Positions 52,584 to 63,690 of a stretch of DNA of 64,000 bases are shown piece after piece. The stretch spans positions 1 to 64,000 of the forward strand of contig JAUCBJ010007527.1 in NCBI GenBank assembly GCA_032718475.1, given 5' to 3'. The position numbers and the translations under genes were made by a program. Source of the stretch: Nemertoderma westbladi (taxonomy: Eukaryota > Xenacoelomorpha > Nemertodermatida > Nemertodermatidae). A model generated the notes under the pieces. That model worked only from the letters and a program-made list of their open reading frames with translations. It did not search any database and was not told the origin of the DNA. Every line of letters begins with the position of its first letter. Positions within the stretch are counted from its first letter, which is position 1.

Positions 52584-52902
52584 ATAATATATGATTGTCA
52601 TCCCTACACTACTTTGGCCTCTCTATCTAGCGGATGCTTTCCTCACCCTTATTGGCTAATATACTAATTCTCGGCTCCCACCTCTGTGGGAGTGCTTCCC
52701 CCCCCCCGCTGCTGTTACTTTCCCTCTCAGGGTGGTTTGACCTCTAACCTCCCTTTGTGTGGCCTTCGGGGCTGTGTGTTGTCCCCGTTATTGGGTGTGA
52801 TACGAGATTAATTGTGATTAATCTCGTATCCCCAATATTGCTGAAAAAGGCACCACTTCCCAACTTTATGGGGATAGTGAGGCGGAATTGAATCCACTCA
52901 CA
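52584..52902 (-). repeat. BEL LTR fragment, minus orientation (first half of an LTR)
   Basis: On the minus strand it starts TGTGAGTGGATTCAATTCCGCC at 52902 and aligns with the BEL-1 LTR through the hairpin (52799-52830), the CACACAAAGGGAGGTTAGAGG segment and GCATCC(G/A)CTAG. It breaks off mid-LTR at the giant element. It is diverged from BEL-1 at many sites. Confidence 0.8.
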
Positions 52903-55900
52903 AAATGACTAAGACTAATAGTGAGGTGCCACCTAATACTCCCCACACCGATCGCACTTATTACATAACTCACCATTATGTAAAACGGCCTGACAAACCA
53001 GATAAAGTTAGAGTGGTTTCTGACGGATCAGCCTTATATAAGGGACAATCGTTAAACTCTCAACTAATGGCTGGCCCTAACTTACTGCGTTCACTTCCAG
53101 GGATATTAATTTGATTACAGCAATTTGACTTCGCCTTTGCCTCAGATATCGAAGGGATGTTCCTGCAAGTCAAGGTTACTCAGGAGGATCAGGATAGTTT
53201 GTGTTTCCTCTGGTGGCCCGGAGGAGATGTCAATAAACTACCTAAAGAGTATTGGATGACCATACAAGCCTTCGGGCTATTATCCAGCCCTTCCAACGCT
53301 TGCCACATCGTGTCCCGTACAGCCGATGACAAAAAACACCTGTACGAGTCTGAAGACATAAACAACATAAAGCGTAACATTTTCATGGACGACAACTTAC
53401 ACTCAGTCCCTACCGTACACGAAGCCGTGTCCATCGCCGAAGGAACGTTTGACTGCTTAAAGAAAGGTGGCTTCCATTTAACCAAGTTCACTAGCAACTC
53501 CCGGGAATTCCTGTCAACTATACCCGAGAAGGAAAGAGGCAGCCACAACCTAGATCTAGGCAAGGACGATCTACCGGCAACCAAAGCTCTAGGTCTTAGA
53601 TGGGATACTCAACTGGATGAAATGTTTTTCAAGGTTCAGGTTAGACCTCCAGGTGTACATACAAAGCGTATTTGTCTTAGCATACTAAGTACATTATTTG
53701 ATTCCATAGGCTTCATAAGTCCGGTAATTCTGGAAGCTAGGCATAATATAGTAAAAACCATATGGGACCAGAATGTTACATGGGATGAACGCCTTGCAGG
53801 AGACTTACTAATCAACTGGTCCAGGTGGGAAAATGCCTTACCTGATATTGAAAACTTTCGGGTACCTCGAGCTTACTTTCCGAATGCTCTGCCATCACAT
53901 ACATATCAATATGTTCGGCGACGCAAGTGACAAGGATATTTGTATCATAGCTTATTATAGAGCTACAACACCCCAAGACACTCGGGTGTCCCTTGTTGCG
54001 TCCAAATCCCTAATCAAGGGCAAGGACTTAACTGTCCCAAGGGCCAAATTAAAGGCCGCACTATTCGCGACGATTGTCGCCAAAAATATCCTTGACAAAA
54101 CCATCTTCACAATTTCTAGAACAGTTTATGGACAGATGCAGCCATAGTGCTGGAATATTTAACTAATACTGTTTGTGGTTTCAGTGTTTATATCACAAAC
54201 AGAGTGTCCATGATACTCAACCGCACCAAAATAGATCAATGGAGGTACATTCCTGGACTGCAAAATCCCGCAGACATACCTTACCGTGGTGCGACCCCCA
54301 ATGACTTAATAAATTCTAAGTGTTGGTTAAATGGACCCGATTTCCTTTCCCAACCAGAGGATCAATGGCCTGCCCATATCACCCCAGAGGAAATGAGATA
54401 GGTTAAGGGTTTGGAAATCGTAAAACCTAAAAATAGATCATCCAAGTCCAAGCTATTCAGATCCCTTGATATAGCAACCAACAATTACATAAACAAATTA
54501 GACAACCAAAATTCAGATCCTCTCCTGAGTATTCAACCCAGGGATGAAGCTGTCCCAGACAACCCTAAGATATTCCCCAATCAATCCGACTTACCTAATG
54601 TTGATGTAGGTCAATCCCCACTAATAGCCCGAGCCATGAACCACTATAGCTCGTGGGACAAAATATGTAGGACTATAACTATTTTAAAACAATTATTCCA
54701 CTATAGGTTAGTTCTAATAGCGTACCTGTAGTAGGCTTATCACCGTATGAAGTTGACAAATCCAACCTACAATTATTGAGACTTTCACAGAGGCTTGAGA
54801 AACCTGAGAAATATAATCAGCTCAGCATCGACCCCTTGACCCCATTGTTGGACAAATTCTCGAGCATCATGATAAATGGGTTAATTCGAGTTGGAGGCCG
54901 TCTCACCAACGCTCCTATCTCTAGGGATACCATGTTCCCGATATTGATATTCGATCCCAAGATTCAAACCAAGTTGATACAGGATGTTCATTACTGACTC
55001 TATCACGCCGGGAGAGAACACATATTGAGCGAGATCAGGATGCGTTATTACCTAGTCCACCCTCGTGCGGCTCTCAACAAAATACTACGAAACTGTATAC
55101 CTTGTAAAAGGATCTATAGCAAGCCGATGATGCAATTGGAAGCGGCGCTCCCGATGGAAAGAGTTGATTGTTATCAACCCCCATTCACACACACCGGTGT
55201 GGATCTCTTCGGACCCTTTGAGGTCAAGTATGCCCGCTCGATAGTAAAACGGTGGTGTGTGATCTTTGTCTGTATGACCTTTCAAGCAGTCTATCTCGAT
55301 ATGGTCAATGACATGTCGATGAAATGTTTCATCCTTTGCCTCCGGAGACAGATCGGTAGGTTCAGAACCAGCTGGACTATGAGGTCCGACCATGGGACTA
55401 ATTTTGTAGGCGCCAACAACGACATTTCCAAATTCATTACGGACTGGAACAATCACCAGCTCGAAGAACACCTTAAAGTGTCGGCATCCACATGCCGCTG
55501 ACGCACCCTGGTGGGGCGGAAGTTGGGAATGGTTGATAAAAAGTACAAAGGTCGCGTTCCATCACATCATCCCATGTAAGGCATATTTGATTGACGAACT
55601 GCCCAGAACACTTCTGGAGGAGATATCAAGCTACTTAAACAATAGACCCCTCCTGCCTATCTCATCGAGTCCGCAAGCGATGGAACCCCTCACACCATCC
55701 CATTTCTTACTAAGAAAACCAGTAACCATGCTGCCCAAATCAGATCCACAGGATGGTGATGAACTGTTGAGACATACTTGGCAAATGATGCAGCTATTAT
55801 CTTGGCGATTCGCTACACACTTCGAAAGGTACTATTTACCTTCAGTCCAACTCAGGACCAAATCCTTTTCTAAAAAGGAAAATATATCCATTGGCGATAT

Positions 55901-56179
55901 AGTACTGGATGGATGTGCTGGATGGATGGATGACTGGTGGATCAAGACCAACCTAGAAAGAACTGGGAAACGGGCCGTATAACAGAAATTCATACGGGAA
56001 ACGATGACTTGGTACGCTCAGTTGAACTGGCTATTTGGAGAGCTACACCCAAACCCAAACTACACTGTTTCAATCAACCAATCGGACGCCTTTGTTTACT
56101 AGAACTAGCAAGGGAACATTCCGGTAACTACGGGCAACAAAGTGTTAGGCCAAGCAGTCTGACCTACAAACTAGAGTAA
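52903..56179 (+). pseudogene. BEL-3: decayed BEL/Pao pol (reverse transcriptase, RNase H, integrase)
   Basis: Reverse transcriptase from the fingers (V-R-V-V-S-D-G-S-A, S-L-N-S-Q-L) through F-A-S-D-I-E-G-M-F-L-Q-V, F-G-L-L-S-S-P and the active-site F-M-D-D (53382-53393), in one frame with a single TGA at 53112. After 53930 the frame shifts several times. RNase H begins F-G-D-A-S-D. A spacer follows, then integrase with C-I-P-C-K-R, G-V-D-L-F-G-P, R-S-D-H-G-T-N-F-V-G-A, and, after a shift, G-G-S-W-E-W-L-I. A DUF5641-like end runs to about 56179. Gag and protease are missing at the left, where an opposite-strand LTR abuts. It is non-functional but is the only BEL RT in the window. Confidence 0.88.
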
Positions 56180-57394
56180 AGTCTTGTAGAAGGTTACGAT
56201 TGAGTATGTATTTATTTATTAGCCATTTAATACAACGTAGGTATTAGTATTAGACTATGGTGCGCACATAGCAACAAAACCTACTTATGTTAATTGTACG
56301 TTGTATATGATGGCCACATGTGCAACAATTTAATTTAACAGCAAATTATTTGATTTAAAATTTAAATAATTCAAAATTAATGACTAATTACTAACGACAA
56401 TACTCAATCGTGGAAGCAGATTTGTGTGACGTTACGAGCATAGAAATATGCGAAAAATTTGCAAAAATTCTGTATTTAATACAAATTAATAATAATATCC
56501 AAAATTAAAACAACCAAATTAAATATCGTTATAAATGATCAAATAACTATTACAGTAGTTATATGTGTGAGAGCTGAGCGTTCTAATTTCTACATTTACC
56601 AACATGTCACCGAACAATATGGATTAATAAAAACCGAAACAATGTGTTTCTCTGAAAACAGAAAATGGTGTCCGTATAGCTGTGAATGCAACCTTTAGTA
56701 CAGTTTGCATTACAGAAACACAACCTGTTATCCTGAATACATAAAATAGTGACATTCTGGTAAATATTAAATATTTCTTTTGAACCATATTTTGATATTA
56801 AATTAAATTATAATACACAAATGACCTTTAAATTAAGCTAAACTGTATGAACAATAAATATATGGTGTGAGTTTGTGTGAAGCACATACAATTGTCCAAC
56901 CTTTCTTTGATGCGAGGATTATAGCCGTCCAATTTGGCTCCGGACCAGTCCACGTCTCCCTGGCTTGATGAGAGTTCAGCATTTTTCAGCAATGTTCAGC
57001 ATTGCAGTAATATATTCAAACTCGCACCTCGATATGTTAAAACACCCTCTTCCGATAAACGAGGTTCTCGGGAGAGCAGGTGGAGATGATGGATACGATG
57101 ACGGCTGATCTACCGAACTCACTCAGAGTATGTCACCCCGTATGTACGAGAGGAGGAAGAGCGGACAGAGCGTGAACAATTGAACGACGAACGCGAATTC
57201 GCCGTTCTCCACCCGCCGTCGCTCTTCCTCTCCATGCTTCGAAAAGCAATGACAAGCCCCAGCTTAGGTTTGAATAACATCAGATATAACCCATCTCAAC
57301 TAGCTAGTGGGAGGAGGGACTTACTGACAATATACCAGACAAACACCACTGGGCGAGACCATAACAACCACAGTCATCGCATGTGTGGCCCCAA
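56180..57394 (+). other. no gene seen; probable BEL-3 3' part plus AT-rich sequence
   Basis: AT-rich to about 56850, then a more GC-rich stretch with a short R/E-rich open segment near 57100-57230. Nothing recognisable. Confidence 0.4.
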
Positions 57395-57482
57395 ATCCAA
57401 TACTAGATACTAGATTGGATTCCCCGGAATGGAGCGCGCTTTATAGTAGATGCTATCTTCTAACCAGGAAGATAGCATGGAT
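57395..57482 (+). mobile_element. BEL-3 3' end with conserved stem-loop; LTR missing
   Basis: CTAGATTGGATTCCCCGGAATGG-type sequence matches the BEL-1 segment at about 24845-24875. Stem ATGCTATCTTC (57450-57460), loop TAACCAG and GAAGATAGCAT (57468-57478) follow. The polypurine tract and LTR expected next are replaced by dispersed repeat X. Confidence 0.8.
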
Positions 57483-57483
57483 C

Positions 57484-57600
57484 CATATTAGCGATCAAAA
57501 ATTTACGACGACAGACGACGATGACGATGACGACATACAACACGCCAATGGCACCCATGTGCTAAGGCTTTGCTCACTTCGTGGCGCACCCCACGAACAC
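57484..57600 (+). repeat. dispersed repeat family X, copy 3
   Basis: TTAGCGATCAAAAATT, ACGACGACAGACGACG, CAATGGCACC, GCTAAGGC and CTCACTTCGTGG occur in the same order as at 10420-10610 and 11225-11360. Confidence 0.6.
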
Positions 57601-57939
57601 CAAAGACGAGCGGTCGGGGTCCTCTACCAACCAGGATCCCTTATTTAAACCCACCATCTCGACACTTTCTTCATGTTTCATAAATTCATGTTCCATGGGA
57701 ACCATGGTGCTGCTGGTGCCTTTTATTCAATTGTTTATAGGCCAACAATTTATTCGCGCACCAACTTTGTTATTGTTCTGTTTGATTAGTCGTCATTATA
57801 TTAGGCATGAGTGCGGTTAAGAACACAATGCACCATGCCCCGCATCTAAAGGATAGATTATTGTACCGTACGTAGTATACGGTAAAATAATACTAAATGG
57901 AAAGGATATAGATACTATATTTCGCGCCGTAAAATATAG

Positions 57940-58020
57940 TTGATATATATACATTAATATATATATACATATACATATATATATATATATACATATACAT
58001 ATACATATACATAATATATA
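57940..58020. repeat. TA / CATATA microsatellite
   Basis: Alternating ATATAT and ACATATAC units, just left of the EGF exon. Confidence 0.85.
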
Positions 58021-58075
58021 CATTATTTCACAGTATAGTTCATTCTGACTTTAAAACACATTTATTATATTCTAG

Positions 58076-58201
58076 ACGTTAATGAATGTCTTAATGTTAC
58101 GTCGCCATGTAATGAAAATGCAACCTGCTCTAACACAATGGGGTCATATACATGTGATTGTAAGAAGGGATTTATTGGGGAAAGTAAAAATTCTTGCAAA
58201 G
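58076..58201 (+). CDS. calcium-binding EGF-like domain exon (phase 1-1)
   Basis: Flanked by acceptor TTCTAG and donor GTGATT. With the G contributed by the previous exon, the 126-nt exon encodes a complete cbEGF: D-V-N-E-C at the start (Ca-binding), six cysteines in C-x6-C-x5-C spacing onward, C-S-N-T-M-G-S-Y-T-C with the Asn and Tyr of the Ca-binding consensus, then C-D-C-K-K-G-F and a last Cys before the splice. Symmetric phase 1-1 exons are typical of EGF modules. Part of an extracellular or membrane protein; upstream exons were not found. Confidence 0.85.
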
Positions 58202-58848
58202 GTGATTAAGTTATTCAAAACATTAACATATCCTATTCTATTCTATATCACTTGTGATGACTATTTCCTGGATTATTATTGAACTATGCTATGCATGCAG
58301 GCTCTATTGAAACATTGTATCTAATCAAATATTTGATAACCTTTGGTATATAATTGGTGGATAACCAAAAAAATGAACTGAACAAATATGAACGGAGTAT
58401 TATAATCAAAAAGTAATATATCGTAATCATAGAGCATGTACAACACACACATACCATAATAAAAAAAATGTATTTCGCAGTATTTTCCAAAATGGAACAT
58501 TTAAATCAATTAGCAATGTGGCAGGAAACCGAAGCAAAAACAACATATAAAATATTAGTGGAGGCGCAGTGGTTTTTATTTCACTTAATGGCATCAATTT
58601 ACCAATTTGTAATAGTATGGACAAATTTTTGTTGAATTAGTATCACATTTTTCAATTCATTTTTAAGCATTCTTGTATCTGTTTGAAAGCAAAATATCCT
58701 CCATTAATCAATCACCTGTATTAATTAATCTGTGCAGGGGGCTATTTCTTAACAAATTATTTTTGAATAATATGATAATAATTTAATAGTATAAAAAGTA
58801 TTTTCTAGATTATAAGGATAATCGCAGTATTATAATTATATTTTCCAG

Positions 58849-59070
58849 ATTACTGTGAGAAAATGCCGTGTGCCTTGAACTCATATTGTACACTTGTTGA
58901 TGATCTGGGAAGTATTCACTCAAGATTATGTACTTGTACCTATGGAAACGTCGCTGGATCGGACTCATATACATCATCATGGTGTCCTTCCATGCTTATT
59001 AATGGAATTGGTTGTAACACAAATTATATGAGGAAATACTGTGCAACGACATGTGGTTATTGCTTGCCTT
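58849..59070 (+). CDS. EGF-like plus ShKT-like exon (phase 1-1)
   Basis: Acceptor TTTCCAG, donor GTACGT; 222 nt. The first half is Cys-rich and EGF-like (Y-C-E-K-M-P-C-A-L-N-S-Y-C ... C-T-C). The second ends W-C...N-G-I-G-C...Y-M-R-K-Y-C-A-T-T-C-G-Y-C, matching the last cysteines of ShKT domains (G-x-C, Y/W-M, C-x3-C-x2-C). ShKT domains occur in many animal extracellular proteins; nothing here shows a toxin. It is in the same phase as the neighbouring exons, so it is likely in the same transcript. Confidence 0.75.
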
Positions 59071-59743
59071 GTACGTTTTTTTTATAAACCGGTACTGATA
59101 AATACGTATAGATGAATGATCAAGTTGGCTTCTGTGGTACAGTATGACATTTGCTGGTATCTACTGTAATTGGAGTTTTTAGTTTAGTTATGTATTTGTT
59201 GTCATTTTGAATACAGAAATAAATTTTTATAAATTAATATATATATACATACTGTATATATATATACATGCATTTACTCTCAATCCAAAATACCAACCAA
59301 GCCCCATTTCATTTTACATTCCAGCAAACATAATACTGTGGAATAACACATTTATTGCACTGTTATATTTTACTCTCAGGCTGGAAACCGTATGTAAGTG
59401 TACTATTGAATTTGTAACCAAGTGACATAAAGGACACACTTAGAAATAAGGGGTAAACTTATATGTTATGTTTGACAAAACCGATATGATTTGTTAGGTG
59501 CACTGTAATTTTTTACATGAAGCATAATACATTTTTTTATCTACCAATGTACCATGTTATATAACACGAGTTGCCACGGATATTCAACAACTATTGTATT
59601 AATATTGTATAGTTATATTTCAGAAGTAATCAAAGTAGTATAATAATACGTTAATTGTTTGAGATATATTTCAATACTAGAGGGACAATAAGTATTGTGC
59701 CGATTAGTTTGAACCAAACCAATTATTAATTATTTATTTACAG

Positions 59744-59920
59744 CTAAGTGCTCTAGAACAGGAATGGATATGTGCCATGAATGTGACACTAATGATACCA
59801 ATAAATGTTATGATGATGGTCTATTCACTTACTCATCACTACAATTCTCTTGCTCATGTGAGACTGGAATGAAACTAGCAGAGGACAAAGATCAAAGATG
59901 TCATTATTGGGCCTCTTTAG
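59744..59920 (+). CDS. cysteine-rich exon of the same gene (phase 1-1)
   Basis: Acceptor TTTACAG, donor GTAAAT; 177 nt. Encodes eight cysteines: K-C-S, M-C-H-E-C, K-C-Y, F-S-C-S-C-E-T-G-M and R-C-H-Y-W. The C-S-C-E-x-G step is EGF-like, though spacing is unusual. No further exon was found to the right within the window; the gene probably continues beyond or past the LINE fragment at 60.7 kb. Confidence 0.65.
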
Positions 59921-60751
59921 GTAAATAAATACATTTTATTTGCAATGCCAAAATGTCATTAATATTTATGTCCTAATGTAGCACATGGAAAATGGCGTGT
60001 GCATACAAAAGTGTAAATTATTCATGATGATTAATTTCATTTTCCATGATTCATTATGCCCCGTGAGATGTATAGGTCTGGAACTTACTTTACATTTATT
60101 ATAGGAATGGATCTAGGGGTCTTAACCTCGAATGATAAGTTTATTTTACCGAAAATAACTATCTTTTATTGGCGCAATTGTAGGACTAATCCCATCACAT
60201 GCGTACTTTTTATCTGGGTAGTGTACAAACAAACACCTCGAAAAATACAGCTTGCCAACACATTGTTACTATCAATAATAAAAAATATGGAACTTACTTA
60301 CCATATGATGATACATGTACATCCTGTACACGAACTTAGATCCTGTGTTCTATCTAATTGTGCGACTTTAGGTCTTAGATGCGAACTTAGATCCTGGGTG
60401 TGATATCGAGATGCAAACTCAGGTCCTTTCTCTATAATCGACTTGCTGTATTGCAGATCCACATTTAGATGCTATGATACGTCTTAATAAAATAATATTT
60501 AACAACAACATGAATAAACCAAGTTGCGAACTTAGAACTTAGATCCTGGGAGGATCTTGTAAAAATCAAAATAAATCGAACCAACAACAACACTCTTGGA
60601 AACCCGTCTCCTATAGCAGGTCTATGTCTACCCCTAACTACAAAAACTTTGTGTATTGTTGGGTTCTTGTTCCGGAGTTTACAAAAAGATCAAAGAGAGT
60701 GCGAGTGTTAATATTATTAATGCAATGATCCCTTGGAATGCGGTTATGTAT
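59921..60751. other. intron or flank; scrap of another LINE C-terminus
   Basis: Mostly AT-rich. Repeated CGAACTTAGATCCTG near 60330-60550. On the minus strand 60638-60750 reads a short L-F-D-L-F-V-N-S-type tail joined to the LINE-4 fragment, probably from a different LINE. Confidence 0.4.
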
Positions 60752-61708
60752 AATGTTATATAGTGTCTGGTTGGAGATGTGTGCATTGTACTTGACACAA
60801 TGAACCCGGCGTAGCATTCTTGTGAATGTGCCATCCAGAGATTTGGTGTCCTCAGCAGTTCGAGCCCAGCATGGACTCCCGTAGAGGAGTACTGGAACTA
60901 CTGCTGCTCTAAATAATCGGACCTTAAGTTTCCGATTAATTCTCGGTGACTTCCAAATCCTGGGAAACCTATTCAAGGCTGCCCATGCCTTTCCCTTACG
61001 TATTCGAAGGTCCTCACCTGACTTTCGGATCCATGATCCCAGGTAACAGAAGTCGTCCACATGCTCAAGCATACCATCCTTTGAGCTTACGCTCATCCGA
61101 TCAGAGACTTGCTGAGGACTTTCAAAGTTAACTGTCAAAATTTTGGTCTTTCTGGAGTTAATAAAAAGACCAACACTAGAAGCAGCATGTTTTAATGAGC
61201 TGAGGAGCCGTTGGGCTCCCTCTAATGATTCTGAGAGTACTCCTAAGTCATCAGCAAAGTCTAGATCAGTTAGGTACTTGGCAGAATTTCCTCGACTTCT
61301 GGAGCCAGTAGGTGGAGTTATCATCACCCCATCATCATTATGATGATCTAAGGACATGCGTAGAACATAGTCAACCACAATAATGAACAAGAATGGTGCA
61401 AGTGTGTCTCCTTGGAGGACGCCCCATAACACTTCAAATGGTTCTGTGTCACCGTCAACAGTAGACACAAATGTTGTCGAACCATCGTATACTGATCTGA
61501 TTGCTGCAATAATTTCATCAGGAATCCCATATAATGAAAGTATGCTGAACATACGTGAGCGAGAGCCTGAATCAAAGGCCTTGAAGAAGTCAACAAAGAT
61601 AACAGCCAGATGCCTGTCTTTCTTTTTTGATAATTCTTCAATTATCCTTCTAAGTGCCAAAATGGGCTCCATGGTCCCACGACCTTTACGGAACTCATTC
61701 TGATTTCA
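60752..61708 (-). pseudogene. LINE-4 copy: internal RT fragment
   Basis: Matches the RT region of the intact copy (16.4-19.8 kb) from just after N-G-F-R-type block to the C-terminal T-L-Y-N segment, at very high identity, with F-V-D-F-F-K-A-F-D, G-V-L-Q-G-D-T and F-A-D-D all present. Both ends are lost: no 3' tail at the left, and a sharp break at 61708. It is non-functional. Confidence 0.88.
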
Positions 61709-62130
61709 GATGATTTCAGATTCAGACTGTGATATGGAACTCAATAACCTTAAGAAATACCCTGTACATTAACGCACAACACTTAAAAGAACTGGGTATA
61801 CAAAAACTCGAAGGGTAGTTCACTTACAAATAGCAATACTACTTAAGGCCTACTGTATATGTCAGTGGAAGACAACTTGATTTATCATATTTTTTATCCT
61901 GCACGATATTATATTAACATCTTAGCGTTTTCAACAAGGAAACATGAATCCTGAAGAGCCATATATACTGTTCGCCAAAAAGCTAAAGTAAGTGGGAAGT
62001 GGGTGGTATATTATTCAACCTATTATCGGAAAGAACCATTTTTCAGAAATGTGTCATGATGGGCAGTGATGTAAAGAGGGGTGGAAAGTAATCCCTATTA
62101 ATAACTAATTAAATTTAGTATATAATTCTG

Positions 62131-62170
62131 TAGGGCGAGCCACGAAGTAAGCGAGCTTAGCTTATGGGTA
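62131..62170 (-). repeat. dispersed repeat family X, end fragment
   Basis: GGGCGAGCCACGAAGT(A)AGCGAGCTTAGC is the reverse complement of the right end of the copy at 10420-10610 and of 10675-10712. Confidence 0.6.
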
Positions 62171-62235
62171 CTATATGCCAGTCAATTCTCGATGAAATTT
62201 AACCTCACGTACTGGTACCCTCAGTTGGCCTAGTG

Positions 62236-62405
62236 TTATTTTGTGAAGGGGTGCAGATTAAAAGGCAGATAGAATGGGTTGAACATGTCCCCTCTTTTTG
62301 ATTTATTGGTGGTTTGATTAAATTTCTTAAATACCAATTTTGTAATAAAATCGCGGAACATTAATTTGCGACTCATAACTGAGTGTCGTGCTGCATGAAG
62401 GCCCC
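62236..62405 (-). repeat. dispersed repeat family Y, copy 2
   Basis: Reverse-oriented counterpart of 9100-9290, with GGTTTGATTAAATTTCTTAAA, TGATTTATTGGTGG and TGCAGATTAAAAGG as shared words. Confidence 0.6.
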
Positions 62406-62408
62406 AAA

Positions 62409-62815
62409 CTATGACAATTACCCCTCCGATAATAGCCCTCGAAGACAATTCCCCCAGACAATTCCGAGCTTTCGGACAATTGCCTCGAAGGACAATTGCC
62501 CCCGATATCCTATTTACAGATTATATTTTCCAATCTTGTAATTGTAACATCGAAACTTTAAATTTTCATGTGTTTTTCAAAATATCCCTTATTTTTAAAC
62601 AATTTGATTGATTTTATGATAATTTTTTTAATTGATCGAAACGGGTTTAGCTATATAAGAGTTGTTGAATGTTGTAACATGTTAGGAACTAAATTTCTAC
62701 TTAGAAATACCTTATTTATTGGTAATTTTCATCGGGGGCAATTGTTTGGTGGGTAAGTATCAATGGGGGACCATTACTCAGGGGGCAATAGTCTGGGGGA
62801 CAATTGTCCTGTCAT
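62409..62815. mobile_element. foldback/MITE-like element with CAATTGTC-rich inverted ends
   Basis: The left arm (62409-62505) repeats GACAATT(A/G)CCCCC-type words. The right arm (62725-62815) has their complements (GGGGGCAATTGT, GGGGGACAATTGTCC). ACAATTGCCCCCGAT at about 62490 is the exact inverse of ATCGGGGGCAATTGT at about 62730. The centre is AT-rich and non-coding. No clear target duplication. Confidence 0.65.
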
Positions 62816-63690
62816 GCTAATAATAATTTTAACAATGTAGTAATTATAAATTAAACATAGTTTGTGTTACCGGTTTCTAAATTATCTTGCGGGATCTGTT
62901 TTATATTAATAAATATAAATTACAGGGATATACATATAGTACTTATAGATGGAGATTGTATTGATTGTATGTATATAGATTGTATGTGTAATGATGTATT
63001 CTGTCTATCTATAATTGATGTGCTGCATTGAATCTGCGCACTGACTTACTAACGCATCTAATAACGAAACTGCCTCTCTAGAGGTAGGTGTTCAAACAGC
63101 TAATGTCACTGCGTTTTGAACTCAAAGGTCGAACACATCTCTTCGAATCAATTTCAGTTACTATTTCAGTTTTAATTTGGTAGTTGGCAGTAATTATAGT
63201 AGGGAATGAATGTTTATCAATAACTTGGTATATTCTATACATACAGTGTGGCGTTTATATTTATTTGAATTGTTTCTCGTTACTGTTACGTTCCAAGGTT
63301 TAATAATCAGTATCCAATTTTTTTGCCTCCGTTGTGGGGCTTTTACTGTGTTTAGAATAATATTTATTTTCTTATTTAGCGTACGTTATGTGAACCTTAT
63401 GTATACAAAAACTTTATTTTACTAGAAGATTCTATAGTATCAAGCCAGACCAGCTTAATAAATATGTAAGGTATAGATAATAATATTAATACAGAATAAT
63501 ATTGTTTTATAATCTATAACATCCGATAAAAAGCAACTGAAACAACAAAAGTTAGTAAATTTGACACTCGGGAAAGTTAGCGCATATTCTGAGTTTGTCC
63601 CAAAAGGCAGTTTCGTTTATAGCCAGCTTGTTGGCTTTCTAGTCATGTCAGGTCAGGTATTCTAGGTCATTGATCAAGAAAACTTGCCAC
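62816..63690. other. AT-rich, nothing recognised
   Basis: No coding or repeat structure beyond short AT runs could be supported here. Confidence 0.5.

Noticed and set aside
59744-59920. Toxin-type cysteine-rich peptide
   Set aside because: It is an internal symmetric exon without a signal peptide, in frame with EGF exons.
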